From positions 1-21,569 of the forward strand of contig CALADF010000046.1 in NCBI GenBank assembly GCA_937890835.1: 21,569 nt of DNA, written 5' to 3'. The stretch's first letter is position 1, and every line of letters begins with the position of its first letter. The translations under genes were made by a program, and so were the position numbers. The stretch comes from an uncultured bacterium (GTDB lineage Bacteria; Actinomycetota; Coriobacteriia; Coriobacteriales; Eggerthellaceae). The notes under the pieces are model-generated. The model saw only the letters and a list, made by a program, of their open reading frames with translations, ran no database searches and was not told the DNA's origin. Below, piece by piece: positions 1 through 6,650 of the stretch.

Positions 1-250
1 CCCGGCCGGGGGCGGGAGGGGGCGGTCTCCACGGAATCCCGACAAACGGGGGGGGCGGCGGGCTGCGGTGGCGCGGGGGGCGGGGGCGCGAGCGGGCTGC
101 GGGGCGCGGGGGGCGGGCGCGTTGGGAGCGAGGGCGCAGGCGGGCTGCGGGGCAGGCGGCTGCGGTGGCGCGGGAGCGCTACCGCAGCTGATGCAGATGC
201 TGTTTAGGCGGCGAGAACCTTACGGCCGGTCCGGTGTTGCCCCCCCCCCA
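1..250. repeat. G-rich low-complexity non-coding tail with short repeats
   Basis: This stretch lies beyond the terminator of the ribosomal-protein operon and carries no convincing gene. Its plus strand is extremely G-rich. Between 75 and 117 there are runs of three or more G separated by 1-7 bases, a pattern able to form G-quadruplexes. A 17-bp word (GGCTGCGGTGGCGCGGG) occurs exactly at 61-77 and 158-174. A 14-bp word (GCGGGCTGCGGGGC) occurs at 92-105 and 140-153. A run of ten C occupies 240-249. Open frames here encode only Gly/Ala/Arg-rich or Pro-rich compositional artefacts. Its function is unknown. Confidence 0.6.
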
Positions 251-268
251 CCATCACTCGCAGCGAAC

Positions 269-298
269 AAAAAAAGGCCCGCCGTGCGGCGAGCCTTT
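269..298 (-). terminator. Rho-independent terminator of the infC-rpmI-rplT operon
   Basis: Read on the minus strand, a 12-bp stem (arms 287-298 and 273-284) closes on a 2-base gap, so the real loop takes in the innermost pairs. Its 3' arm runs directly into seven T (269-275). One pair is a G-U wobble in the minus-strand RNA but a C-A mismatch in the plus-strand RNA, which fixes the direction as minus. It lies about 20 bp after the rplT stop codon. Confidence 0.9.
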
Positions 299-320
299 GA
301 AAGTGCGAATCAACAATCGC

Positions 321-674
321 TTACAGAGCCTTCTTGGCAACCTCGACGATAGCAGCAAAAGCAGCAGGATCGTTGACGGCCATATCGGCGAGAACCTTAC
401 GGTCAAGCGCGACGCCAGCCTTCTTGAGGCCGTTCATCAGCACCGAGTAAGAAAGACCGTTGATGCGAGCGGCAGCGTTGATGCGGGTGATCCAGAGACG
501 GCGAATCTCACGCTTCTTGTTGCGACGGTCGCGGTACATGTACTGCAGCGAGTGCTGCACCTGCTCTTTAGCCGCACGATAAGAACGAGATTTCGCGCCG
601 TAGTAACCCTTGGCACGATTAAGAACGGTACGACGCTTCTTGCGAGCGTGAATAGAGCGCTTTACACGAGGCAT
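321..674 (-). CDS. rplT: 50S ribosomal protein L20
   Basis: This 117-residue protein has the usual length for L20, which binds 23S rRNA early in large-subunit assembly. The N-terminus is the expected highly basic start, MPRVKRSIHARKKRR, followed by the conserved segment AKGYYGAKSRSYRAAKEQV (about residues 22-40) and the RRLWITRINAAAR region (about 58-70). The ATG at 674 has an AAGGAG Shine-Dalgarno ten bases upstream. It is the last gene of infC-rpmI-rplT, 21 bases after rpmI, and a terminator follows it. In several bacteria L20 represses this operon by binding its leader RNA. The leader described further upstream may serve the same purpose here, but that is an inference. Confidence 0.98.
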   Translation of the reverse strand: MPRVKRSIHARKKRRTVLNRAKGYYGAKSRSYRAAKEQVQHSLQYMYRDRRNKKREIRRLWITRINAAARINGLSYSVLMNGLKKAGVALDRKVLADMAVNDPAAFAAIVEVAKKAL

Positions 675-695
675 TCTTTGATCACTCCTTGATTA

Positions 696-893
696 CTAGC
701 GAAGGCCGAGATTACGGGCCACGGTTTTGGTGTCAGCCTTGGACAGCTCGGTCTCCTGACGGAAGCCGCGCTTGCGCTTCTGGCTCTTCTTGGTGAGAAT
801 ATGGCTCTTGTAAGCCTTCGCGCGCATGATCTTGCCGGAGCCGGTGACGCGGAAGCGCTTGGCGGTGCCGCGATGGGTCTTCATCTTGGGCAT
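696..893 (-). CDS. rpmI: 50S ribosomal protein L35
   Basis: This 65-residue basic protein has the classic L35 N-terminus (MPKMKTHRGTAKRFRVTGSG) and a KAYKSHILTKKSQKRKRGFR stretch. L35 is a small component of the large ribosomal subunit. The ATG at 893 sits one base after the infC stop codon. Its Shine-Dalgarno (AAAGGA, 8-base spacer) lies inside the 3' end of infC, which suggests translational coupling. Gene order infC-rpmI-rplT is the near-universal one. Confidence 0.98.
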   Translation of the reverse strand: MPKMKTHRGTAKRFRVTGSGKIMRAKAYKSHILTKKSQKRKRGFRQETELSKADTKTVARNLGLR

Positions 894-894
894 G

Positions 895-1458
895 TTAGAC
901 GTCCTTTCCTTCTTCTTTCTGAGATTCCTTTTTCTTCTTCGCCGTTTGAGGCAAAGGAGCGATAAGCATGTGCATGTTGCGGCCTTCCATCTTGGGCTGG
1001 TTCTCGATGACCGCTACATCCTTAAGATCGTCGGCAAGGCGCTCCAAGATGGAGAGACCCTGCTCCGGATGGGCCATCTCGCGGCCGCGGAACATGATGG
1101 TGATCTTCACCTTGTTGCCTGCGTCGAGGAAGCGTAAAACGTGCTTCTTCTTGGTGGTGTAGTCCCCCACGTCGATTTTCGGGCGGAACTTCATCTCCTT
1201 GATCTCGATCTTAGTCTGGTTCTTGCGCGCCTGCTTCGCCTTGATGGCCTGATCGTACTTGAACTTACCGTAGTCCATGATGCGACATACGGGCGGGTTC
1301 GCGTTCGGTGCGATCTCCACCAAGTCCAAACCGGCATCGTCGGCGATGCGCTGGGCCTGGGACACGGGATAGACACCCATCTGATTTCCCTCGAAGTCGA
1401 TCAGACGGCACTCGCGTACGGTGATCTCGTGATTGAGCCTGGGCTCTTGAGCAGCTAT
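895..1458 (-). CDS. infC: Translation initiation factor IF-3, probable AUA start
   Basis: IF-3 binds the 30S subunit, prevents premature 50S joining and checks the start codon-anticodon pair. The protein shows the N-terminal domain (RLNHEITVRECRLID, then GLDLVEIAPNANPPVCRIMDYGKFKY) and the C-terminal domain (KEMKFRPKIDVGDYTTKKKHVLRFLDAG, KITIMFRGREM) with a lysine-rich tail. The first ATG or GTG in frame is a GTG at 1467, but it is part of the Shine-Dalgarno itself (AGGAGGTGA), so a ribosome using that site cannot start there. The codon correctly spaced from it (8 bases after AGGAGG) is ATA at 1458-1456, giving 187 residues. infC is known for rare non-AUG starts used in autoregulation (AUU in E. 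coli). The start choice is inferred; the gene identity is certain. Confidence 0.93.
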   Translation of the reverse strand: MAAQEPRLNHEITVRECRLIDFEGNQMGVYPVSQAQRIADDAGLDLVEIAPNANPPVCRIMDYGKFKYDQAIKAKQARKNQTKIEIKEMKFRPKIDVGDYTTKKKHVLRFLDAGNKVKITIMFRGREMAHPEQGLSILERLADDLKDVAVIENQPKMEGRNMHMLIAPLPQTAKKKKESQKEEGKDV

Positions 1459-1467
1459 CGCGCTCAC

Positions 1468-1632
1468 CTCCTCTTCTCGTGCATGCGCACATAAAAAAAA
1501 TAACCCGTAGGCGCTGTGAACTACGGGTCGTTGCGTTTAGCCACTATGCAAGTGACATATATGATAACGACCCATCAGCTGCGGCACCGCGCCGAAACAG
1601 GTGGAGGACTAATCCCCTCTTGAATTACAGCT
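1468..1632 (-). promoter_or_regulatory. infC leader with antiterminator pairing (candidate attenuator)
   Basis: The region transcribed ahead of infC holds a terminator (1493-1528) and a competing helix. The minus-strand RNA segment AUGGGUCGUU (1575 to 1566) is complementary over ten pairs, one of them G-U, to AACGACCCGU (1532 to 1523). The second segment covers six of the eight bases of the terminator's 5' arm, so the two structures cannot coexist. A small CACU/AGUG stem lies between the two strands. The part near the transcript start (about 1577-1625) can form further hairpins. This is the layout of a ribosomal-protein leader attenuator. An L20 leader is known for the same operon in Bacillus, but no match to that family's consensus was established. 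Confidence 0.65.
1493..1528 (-). terminator. Intrinsic terminator inside the infC leader
   Basis: On the minus strand ACCCGTAG (1528 to 1521) pairs perfectly with CTACGGGT (1510 to 1503) across a 10-base loop. The tract TATTTTTTTT (1502 to 1493) follows. The hairpin ends about 25 bases before the infC Shine-Dalgarno. It lies downstream of the infC promoter, so it must act as a conditional terminator for infC as well as an end point for transcripts arriving from the membrane-protein genes upstream. Confidence 0.85.
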
Positions 1633-1637
1633 TTTCA

Positions 1638-1666
1638 AGTATAGCGCGCAGTGATGGGTCATGCAA
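1638..1666 (-). promoter_or_regulatory. Sigma-70-type promoter for infC-rpmI-rplT
   Basis: On the minus strand a -35 box TTGCAT (1666 to 1661) and a -10 box TATACT (1643 to 1638) are separated by exactly 17 bases. The predicted transcript start is near 1631, giving a leader of about 170 nt before infC. This is the best consensus promoter in the window. Confidence 0.8.
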
Positions 1667-1682
1667 GAGCAATTTAATAGAT

Positions 1683-2819
1683 TTACGCATTCACGTAAAC
1701 AAACACCGTTCTCACCGTATTGGCGAGGTTTCCCGTGGCATTCGCCGTTGCGTAATCATAGGAGAGGACAGCCGACCACGCATGGGAAGCGCCGTCGATC
1801 GAAGCTTCCCCCGCAAACGACGCGTATTCCCGCGTCAAGGTCGTCCCGTCGGTCGCATACGTCGAATAGGACATTTTGTCGTCAGGCAGGGATACCGACC
1901 CTTCGGCGACCGTGATGCCCGCCTCGGCGAGCGTCTTCTCGATGATATGCTCGTTTCTCACCGCATCGGCGAAGCTCAACGAGCCGAAGCCGAGCGCCGA
2001 GGTGGGAGCCGAGTAGCCCACCTGGACGATAAGCCCTTCCTCGTTCATGCCCGCATACACCGTCGGTGCACCGGAAAGGGAATCCGACGCCTCCTCGGTC
2101 AGCACGATGCGCGCCTCGGACTTGACGGGGTTTCCTTCCTCGTTGACCTCGCGGACGCTTGACACCTGGGCACCATGCGCGAGAGCGTCAATCGCCTCCT
2201 GCTGCGTCTTGCCGAGCAACGAAACCAGATTGGGAACGGTCGTTGTACGAGCCGTCGCGGTGGACGCGTCCTTGACGCCGTCCGCGTCGGGTACGCTCGA
2301 CGTGCTCTGCCCCGCGTTCTGAGCCTGCTGCACAGCTGCGGTCTGAGCGGTTTGGACCAGCTGCCACGTGAAGAACGCCCCTGCGGCAAGCAAAACGACG
2401 AGAACGACGATCACCCCGATGAGAACACGACGCATGCGCTGCGACTTTCGCAGATACTCGGGCACCTCGTCGCGATCGCTCGGGCATGGGGTTTCGTCGA
2501 AATCGGAAATCTCCAAGCCCTCTTCAGAAGACGTCTCGGGTTTTTTCGGCTCCGGGCGCGCGTGTCGAGCGTGCTTACCCCGGCCGGACGAGCGACGAGC
2601 CTCATCGCGATCGAGTTCTTCTTCGGTGAGGGCACGCGCGCCCTCGAGAGGCTTGGAAACACGAAACGCGGCTGTATCGAAAGCCGACGGGACTCCCGCG
2701 TCCGACCCTTCCGCAGATGCCTCGTCGCCTACGGGCGAGAAAGCCCGTGTCAGCCCGATAGCGTTCCCCTCGTCGTAATCGGGAACGCGCCTGTCGTTGT
2801 CGTTTCGATGAAGGGGCAT
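1683..2819 (-). CDS. Single-pass membrane protein with disordered cytoplasmic half and PASTA-like segment
   Basis: The gene was not recognised as a named family. The 378 residues divide into a charged, probably disordered N-terminal part (1-130) with a basic patch RGKHARHARPEPKK (about 80-93), one membrane helix (131-153, RRVLIGVIVVLVVLLAAGAF) and an extracytoplasmic part. The outer part starts with an Ala/Gln/Ser/Thr linker. It continues with a segment, TTTVPNLVSLLGKTQQEAI (about 192-210), that resembles the start of a PASTA repeat (VPnlvG.s..eA), then a Ser/Thr-rich C-terminal domain of unknown fold. The ATG at 2819 has AGGAGG five bases upstream. It is 36 bases downstream of the small membrane protein gene, so the two are probably co-transcribed. 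A cell-envelope role is an inference only. Confidence 0.8.
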   Translation of the reverse strand: MPLHRNDNDRRVPDYDEGNAIGLTRAFSPVGDEASAEGSDAGVPSAFDTAAFRVSKPLEGARALTEEELDRDEARRSSGRGKHARHARPEPKKPETSSEEGLEISDFDETPCPSDRDEVPEYLRKSQRMRRVLIGVIVVLVVLLAAGAFFTWQLVQTAQTAAVQQAQNAGQSTSSVPDADGVKDASTATARTTTVPNLVSLLGKTQQEAIDALAHGAQVSSVREVNEEGNPVKSEARIVLTEEASDSLSGAPTVYAGMNEEGLIVQVGYSAPTSALGFGSLSFADAVRNEHIIEKTLAEAGITVAEGSVSLPDDKMSYSTYATDGTTLTREYASFAGEASIDGASHAWSAVLSYDYATANATGNLANTVRTVFVYVNA

Positions 2820-2855
2820 TTCGCCCTCCTGTCTCTTCTTGCTTACGTTCGCGCC

Positions 2856-3218
2856 TTAGCGCAGCAGATACCATGCGACGAAGGCGAGGATGCCGACCAC
2901 CGCAAGCGCGATGACCGCCTTCTGCGCAGCGGGCATCTTCGACGACTCGATGTCCTCAAGCGTGGTCTCATGGTAGGTACCGCGCTCCTCCCGCGGCCTT
3001 TGCGGTCGCGCCGTCGCGTCAGCGGATGGCTCCGGAGCAGACTGCTGCACAGGTCTCATCGGCGCAGCAGCCGATGCAACGCCGGCACGATCGGACTCGG
3101 CAGCTGAATTCGCAGAAGGCTGCACCGTCGGCATACCTGCCTCGATCACGAAATCGTCGTCATCATCGGACGTGACGGCGATATGCGAAAACTTCTTTTC
3201 CTCAGACACGTTGCGCAT
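2856..3218 (-). CDS. Small tail-anchored membrane protein, unknown function
   Basis: The 120 residues comprise an acidic N-terminus with a DDDDD tract (about residues 18-22), a Pro/Ala/Ser-rich middle that is probably disordered, and a C-terminal membrane helix (about 101-119, AVIALAVVGILAFVAWYLL) ending in a single Arg. The N-terminus would face the cytoplasm. No family was recognised. GAGGA lies only three bases before the ATG at 3218. A GTG three codons later (3209) gives a natural-looking MSEEKKF start with a more relaxed spacer, so the start is uncertain. It precedes the PASTA-like membrane protein gene by 36 bases, which suggests an operon of two membrane proteins. Confidence 0.75.
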   Translation of the reverse strand: MRNVSEEKKFSHIAVTSDDDDDFVIEAGMPTVQPSANSAAESDRAGVASAAAPMRPVQQSAPEPSADATARPQRPREERGTYHETTLEDIESSKMPAAQKAVIALAVVGILAFVAWYLLR

Positions 3219-3250
3219 CCTTCCTCGCGTGAGATATCGCGAATCTATTC

Positions 3251-3256
3251 ATTATA
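3251..3256 (-). promoter_or_regulatory. Candidate -10 box for the two membrane-protein genes
   Basis: A perfect TATAAT on the minus strand lies 33 bases upstream of the ATG at 3218, which would give a 5' UTR of about 26 nt. No good -35 match was found at 16-18 bases, so this is a candidate from the -10 box and its position alone. Confidence 0.45.
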
Positions 3257-3310
3257 CCGGCGTCTCAGAATCGCCCATCGATGTAGACGCATCTGCAAAC
3301 ATCAAACCGC

Positions 3311-3327
3311 TCCCGGTTCAACCGGGA
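3311..3327. promoter_or_regulatory. 17-bp perfect palindrome, possible operator or weak terminator
   Basis: TCCCGGTT-C-AACCGGGA is a perfect palindrome with 8-base arms. It lies between the end of the M16C peptidase gene and the promoter of the small membrane protein. There is no T-run on either side, so it does not look like a standard intrinsic terminator. An operator or a Rho-type pause hairpin are both possible. Confidence 0.4.
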
Positions 3328-3416
3328 AATCCGAACATCGAAAGGTTGCCCGACTGCAGCAAGATCGAACGCCCGCCCCCCGATCGGACGAATCACTCCG
3401 CGCGGGTGGAGTCGAC

Positions 3417-6392
3417 TTACGCGGAGGCGCTCCCCGCCCCTACGCCGAACAAGTCGATCACGTGAAGGTCTTCGCGCATCGAATCGATGAGTCTCTTACC
3501 GCCAACGACGCACACGCAACCCGGCTCCACGACGCGCTCGACCATGGAGCCGAGAGCACGAACGTCCTCCGACCGCGCCTCGATGACCTGATTGCGAATC
3601 ATCGCACGCTGCTCGCAGGTGTACCCGCCGAAATACATACCGTCCTGGCGCCTGACGCGATCACGTGCTTTCAGCGGCGCATCGATACCCGCGACGCAGC
3701 TCACCACGAAACCCTCCATTTCCGCCTCATCGGGCGAGAAAGACGCAATCGCGCGCCCGGCGGCGGCCATGCGCTCGATGGACTCGTCGATCCGGGGATC
3801 TCGATACGTGTAGAAGCGCATCGATCCCACGCGCGTCACCTGGAAACCCGCCCCGTACGCACCGCCCTTCACGCGAATCTCGTTCCACAGGTAGTCGTAG
3901 GACAAAATCCGCGAAAGCAAAAGCAAAGAACCCGTATGCTCGACGCCTAGAATCCTCCTATCGTAACCGATCGCGGTGAACGACACGTCGCTTGCAACCA
4001 CGAACGCCTCGCGACGGTTCACGGGCTCGGGCACGCGCAAAGCAGCCTTCGTTGCAGACGCCTCGGACAGCGCCAGAGGGTTCGCGGCGGCGAGATAGAG
4101 GGAGAAGTCTTCGTCGGAGCCCGTAAAGGAAAGCACGCAAGCTGCATCCGTGAACAGGCGACGCGCGATATCTCGCAGCTTCATCTCAAGCCCCTCGGCA
4201 CGTTGCTCGAAATTGTCGGTGAGATCGCGCAGGAAAACGTAGAAATCCATGCCGGAGAGCTTCTGACGAGCGACCGCCGCAGGCAGGTAGTACGATGCGA
4301 CGCGTGACATGGCCGCGCCATGGCCGGCGTTCGCGCAGTTCTGCTCGAAGGAGATGCGCTTTTGCATGAGAACGTCAAAGATCTTCGCATGGTCCGAGAA
4401 ATCCGTCGTCAGAAGCACCTCGTCGGCAAGAGACGCCGCGCTCGCGACGTTTTCGGCCAAGGACGAGGCGCTCACCACGAACTTCGGCATGATGCGCGCA
4501 CGGTCTTCGGCGTCCTCATGCACTTCGGTGAAAAACGACAGGTTGCCGAGTTCGGCCTGAACGGAGGTGTCCAGGTCGGCGGCGCTGTACGAGGCGGTCG
4601 CCAGCTTCCCCAGCACCACGGCGAGCACGGTAGCGTAGGGAAGCTCCTCGAAATCCAGACACGACAGATCGTAATAGCGGTACGTGTACGCGATGCCGCG
4701 GGTCGACACGTCATGACGCAAGCAACGCGCAGACGCCCCGTCGGACAAGGTCACGCGCTCGCATGTCGCCTCCCCCAATTCAGGAGCGCGCCCGATGTCG
4801 GCGATCCGCAAACGAGGGAGCTTCGCTACGGCCTCGGGTGCATCGGGAGCCTCCTGCTGAGCGCGAAGCGCAGCGACCGCTTCTTCGATTCGCGCCGCCT
4901 CCGCGTCGTCCATCTTCGCGGCGCGCTCGGCGAGGCGCCCTTCGAGCGAGCTTGCCGCAACGTGCTCCACCGGCTTGACCTCGGCCTCGGCGAAGTGCTC
5001 GTTGTCGAGGAACATCTCCGCGATCAACCTCTCGAAGTAGCCTTCTCCGATCGCCGAGCGCAGATTGGAGAAGGCGTCCTCGTAGCGCAGATACGATGTT
5101 GCCGCGTCCTCGTCGTAAAGCCAACCCGCCAGGCTGGACATGGCCAAGACCACGCCGTCCGCAGTGCCGAAGTTACGCTCGCGCATGACGAACTCCGCAT
5201 GGGAGAGCGCCGCGTCGACGAGCGCGTGATCGAGCCCGCCCGACGCCAGGCGCCGCGCCTCGCTGCGAACGATATCGAGCAGGCGCGGGGCGCAACCGGG
5301 CTTCAATCCCTTCAGCCCGATGAACGCGAACGGCTGAGCCACGGCATCGACCAGATACGCGAACGCGTCGGAGGCGATGTCCGCATCGAGCAAAGCGCGT
5401 TTCATCGGCGCCTCGTTAGACCCCATGATGGCATCGAGCAGTATGTCGGCGGCGATCATGCGCTCGCGCTGCGATGCAGTGCCCAGCACGAAGCCGAGCC
5501 CGCAGCAGGCGTTATCGGGCGAGGTCTCCATCTCGCGAACAACCCCGCGCGCCACGACGGGCGCCTGCAGTTCGAGCGGGTTCACGGCAAGCGCGGGCTC
5601 CCCCGCCAACTCCAGGGAGACGGGCGTCAGATAACGCTCGTCGACGAAACCCAGGAATCGGTCGATATCGAGGTCCCCGTACAAGACGATGTAGCAGTTG
5701 TCCGGGCGGTAATGACGGCGATGCGTCTCGAGAAACGCCTCGTAGGTCAAATCCGGAATGGACTCGGGAACGCCGCCCGACTCGAAGCGATACGTGGTAT
5801 CGGGGAACAGCCCTGCTGAAACCGCGTTGAGCAGGACCGAATCGGGGTCGGACAAGGCACCTTTCATCTCGTTGAACACAACGCCGTTGCAAACCAGGCC
5901 CCGCGGAGATCCCGCGTCATCGCTCGCCAGCTCAAGATGCCAGCCCTCCTGCTCGAAAATGGCGCGCTTCGTGTAAATCGCAGGATGGAAGACCGCGTCG
6001 AGATACACATCCATGAGGTTCTCGAGATCCTGCTCGTTGGTCGACGCGACCGGATACATGGTCTTATCAGGAAACGTCATGGCGTTGAGAAACGTCTGCA
6101 TCGAGCTTTTCAGCAAATTGACGAACGGCTCTTTTACGGGAAACTTCCGAGATCCGCACAGCACCGAATGCTCGAGAATGTGGAAGACGCCGGTGTCGTC
6201 GTCGGCGGGGGTTTTGAAGGAGATGGAGAAAGCCTTGTTCGGGTCATCGTTTCGCAGATAGAGCAGCCGCGCCCCGCTCGCGCCGTGACGCATCACGTAC
6301 GCCTGCCCGTCGATCTCGCTCAGCTCCTCAGCCGACTCAAGGGCGAACCCGTGCCTACGGGCGACATCGCCCACGAATACCTCGTCGATCAT
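3417..6392 (-). CDS. M16C family zinc metallopeptidase (PreP/insulinase-like)
   Basis: This 991-residue protein has the length of the M16C presequence-protease (PreP) group, which degrades oligopeptides inside a closed chamber formed by two homologous halves. The inverted zinc motif HILEH is at residues 71-75 (His71, Glu74, His75). The third ligand is Glu175 in GVVFNEMKGA, about 100 residues later as in PreP. The C-terminal half carries the substrate-binding RVKGGAYGAGF segment. No signal peptide is seen, so a cytoplasmic location is likely. The reading frame extends upstream to 6629, but that part has no family similarity. The ATG at 6392 has GGAGG four bases upstream and gives the expected N-terminus. 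It is divergent from sufC. Its substrate is unknown. Confidence 0.93.
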   Translation of the reverse strand: MIDEVFVGDVARRHGFALESAEELSEIDGQAYVMRHGASGARLLYLRNDDPNKAFSISFKTPADDDTGVFHILEHSVLCGSRKFPVKEPFVNLLKSSMQTFLNAMTFPDKTMYPVASTNEQDLENLMDVYLDAVFHPAIYTKRAIFEQEGWHLELASDDAGSPRGLVCNGVVFNEMKGALSDPDSVLLNAVSAGLFPDTTYRFESGGVPESIPDLTYEAFLETHRRHYRPDNCYIVLYGDLDIDRFLGFVDERYLTPVSLELAGEPALAVNPLELQAPVVARGVVREMETSPDNACCGLGFVLGTASQRERMIAADILLDAIMGSNEAPMKRALLDADIASDAFAYLVDAVAQPFAFIGLKGLKPGCAPRLLDIVRSEARRLASGGLDHALVDAALSHAEFVMRERNFGTADGVVLAMSSLAGWLYDEDAATSYLRYEDAFSNLRSAIGEGYFERLIAEMFLDNEHFAEAEVKPVEHVAASSLEGRLAERAAKMDDAEAARIEEAVAALRAQQEAPDAPEAVAKLPRLRIADIGRAPELGEATCERVTLSDGASARCLRHDVSTRGIAYTYRYYDLSCLDFEELPYATVLAVVLGKLATASYSAADLDTSVQAELGNLSFFTEVHEDAEDRARIMPKFVVSASSLAENVASAASLADEVLLTTDFSDHAKIFDVLMQKRISFEQNCANAGHGAAMSRVASYYLPAAVARQKLSGMDFYVFLRDLTDNFEQRAEGLEMKLRDIARRLFTDAACVLSFTGSDEDFSLYLAAANPLALSEASATKAALRVPEPVNRREAFVVASDVSFTAIGYDRRILGVEHTGSLLLLSRILSYDYLWNEIRVKGGAYGAGFQVTRVGSMRFYTYRDPRIDESIERMAAAGRAIASFSPDEAEMEGFVVSCVAGIDAPLKARDRVRRQDGMYFGGYTCEQRAMIRNQVIEARSEDVRALGSMVERVVEPGCVCVVGGKRLIDSMREDLHVIDLFGVGAGSASA

Positions 6393-6556
6393 CCTGCCTC
6401 CAACCTTTCGACATACCCGCGCCGCGCAGCGCGTTTCAAGCCGTGCTTTCCGTGTCCAGACGCATTTTACCCGCCTGCTGACGCCGACACGCTGCACGGC
6501 CGCCCACTCCCCGCAATCAACGCAAGGAGAACTCGTCTTGTCATCTTCGTCTTTAT

Positions 6557-6577
6557 ATGTTATTAAATTAGTGACAT
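6557..6577. promoter_or_regulatory. 21-bp AT-rich operator-like palindrome upstream of sufC
   Basis: ATGTTATTAAATTAGTGACAT reads almost identically on both strands: eight of ten arm positions are symmetric and the other two are transitions. It lies 46 bp upstream of the candidate sufC -35 box and about 165 bp upstream of the peptidase start. It has the size and symmetry of a dimeric winged-helix operator (MarR or Rrf2 type). No regulator can be assigned from the sequence. Confidence 0.5.
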
Positions 6578-6622
6578 TTGAAAACACGTCCGTCGATGCT
6601 GAGCTCCCAGGCGCATCCATCA

Positions 6623-6650
6623 TCGACATTTACGCGTTTAAGACTACAAT
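6623..6650 (+). promoter_or_regulatory. Candidate promoter for the sufC-sufB pair
   Basis: TCGACA (6623-6628, five of six consensus bases) and TACAAT (6645-6650) are separated by 16 bases. The predicted start is near 6657, which leaves an 84-nt leader before sufC. A TTGACA at 6657-6662 has no matching -10 box at the proper distance and was not preferred. Confidence 0.5.

Noticed and set aside
68..352. 94-codon plus-strand Gly/Ala/Arg-rich frame
   Set aside because: It is a compositional artefact of the G-rich tract and runs through the operon terminator into antisense rplT.
3311..3327. Possible tRNA T-arm (GGTTCAA within a hairpin)
   Set aside because: The stem-loop has the wrong geometry for a T-arm, and there are no acceptor, D or anticodon arms around it.
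6393..6629. 79-residue N-terminal extension of the M16C peptidase
   Set aside because: It has no family similarity and no ribosome-binding site, and it crosses the operator-like palindrome. The ATG at 6392 has GGAGG and the expected family N-terminus.
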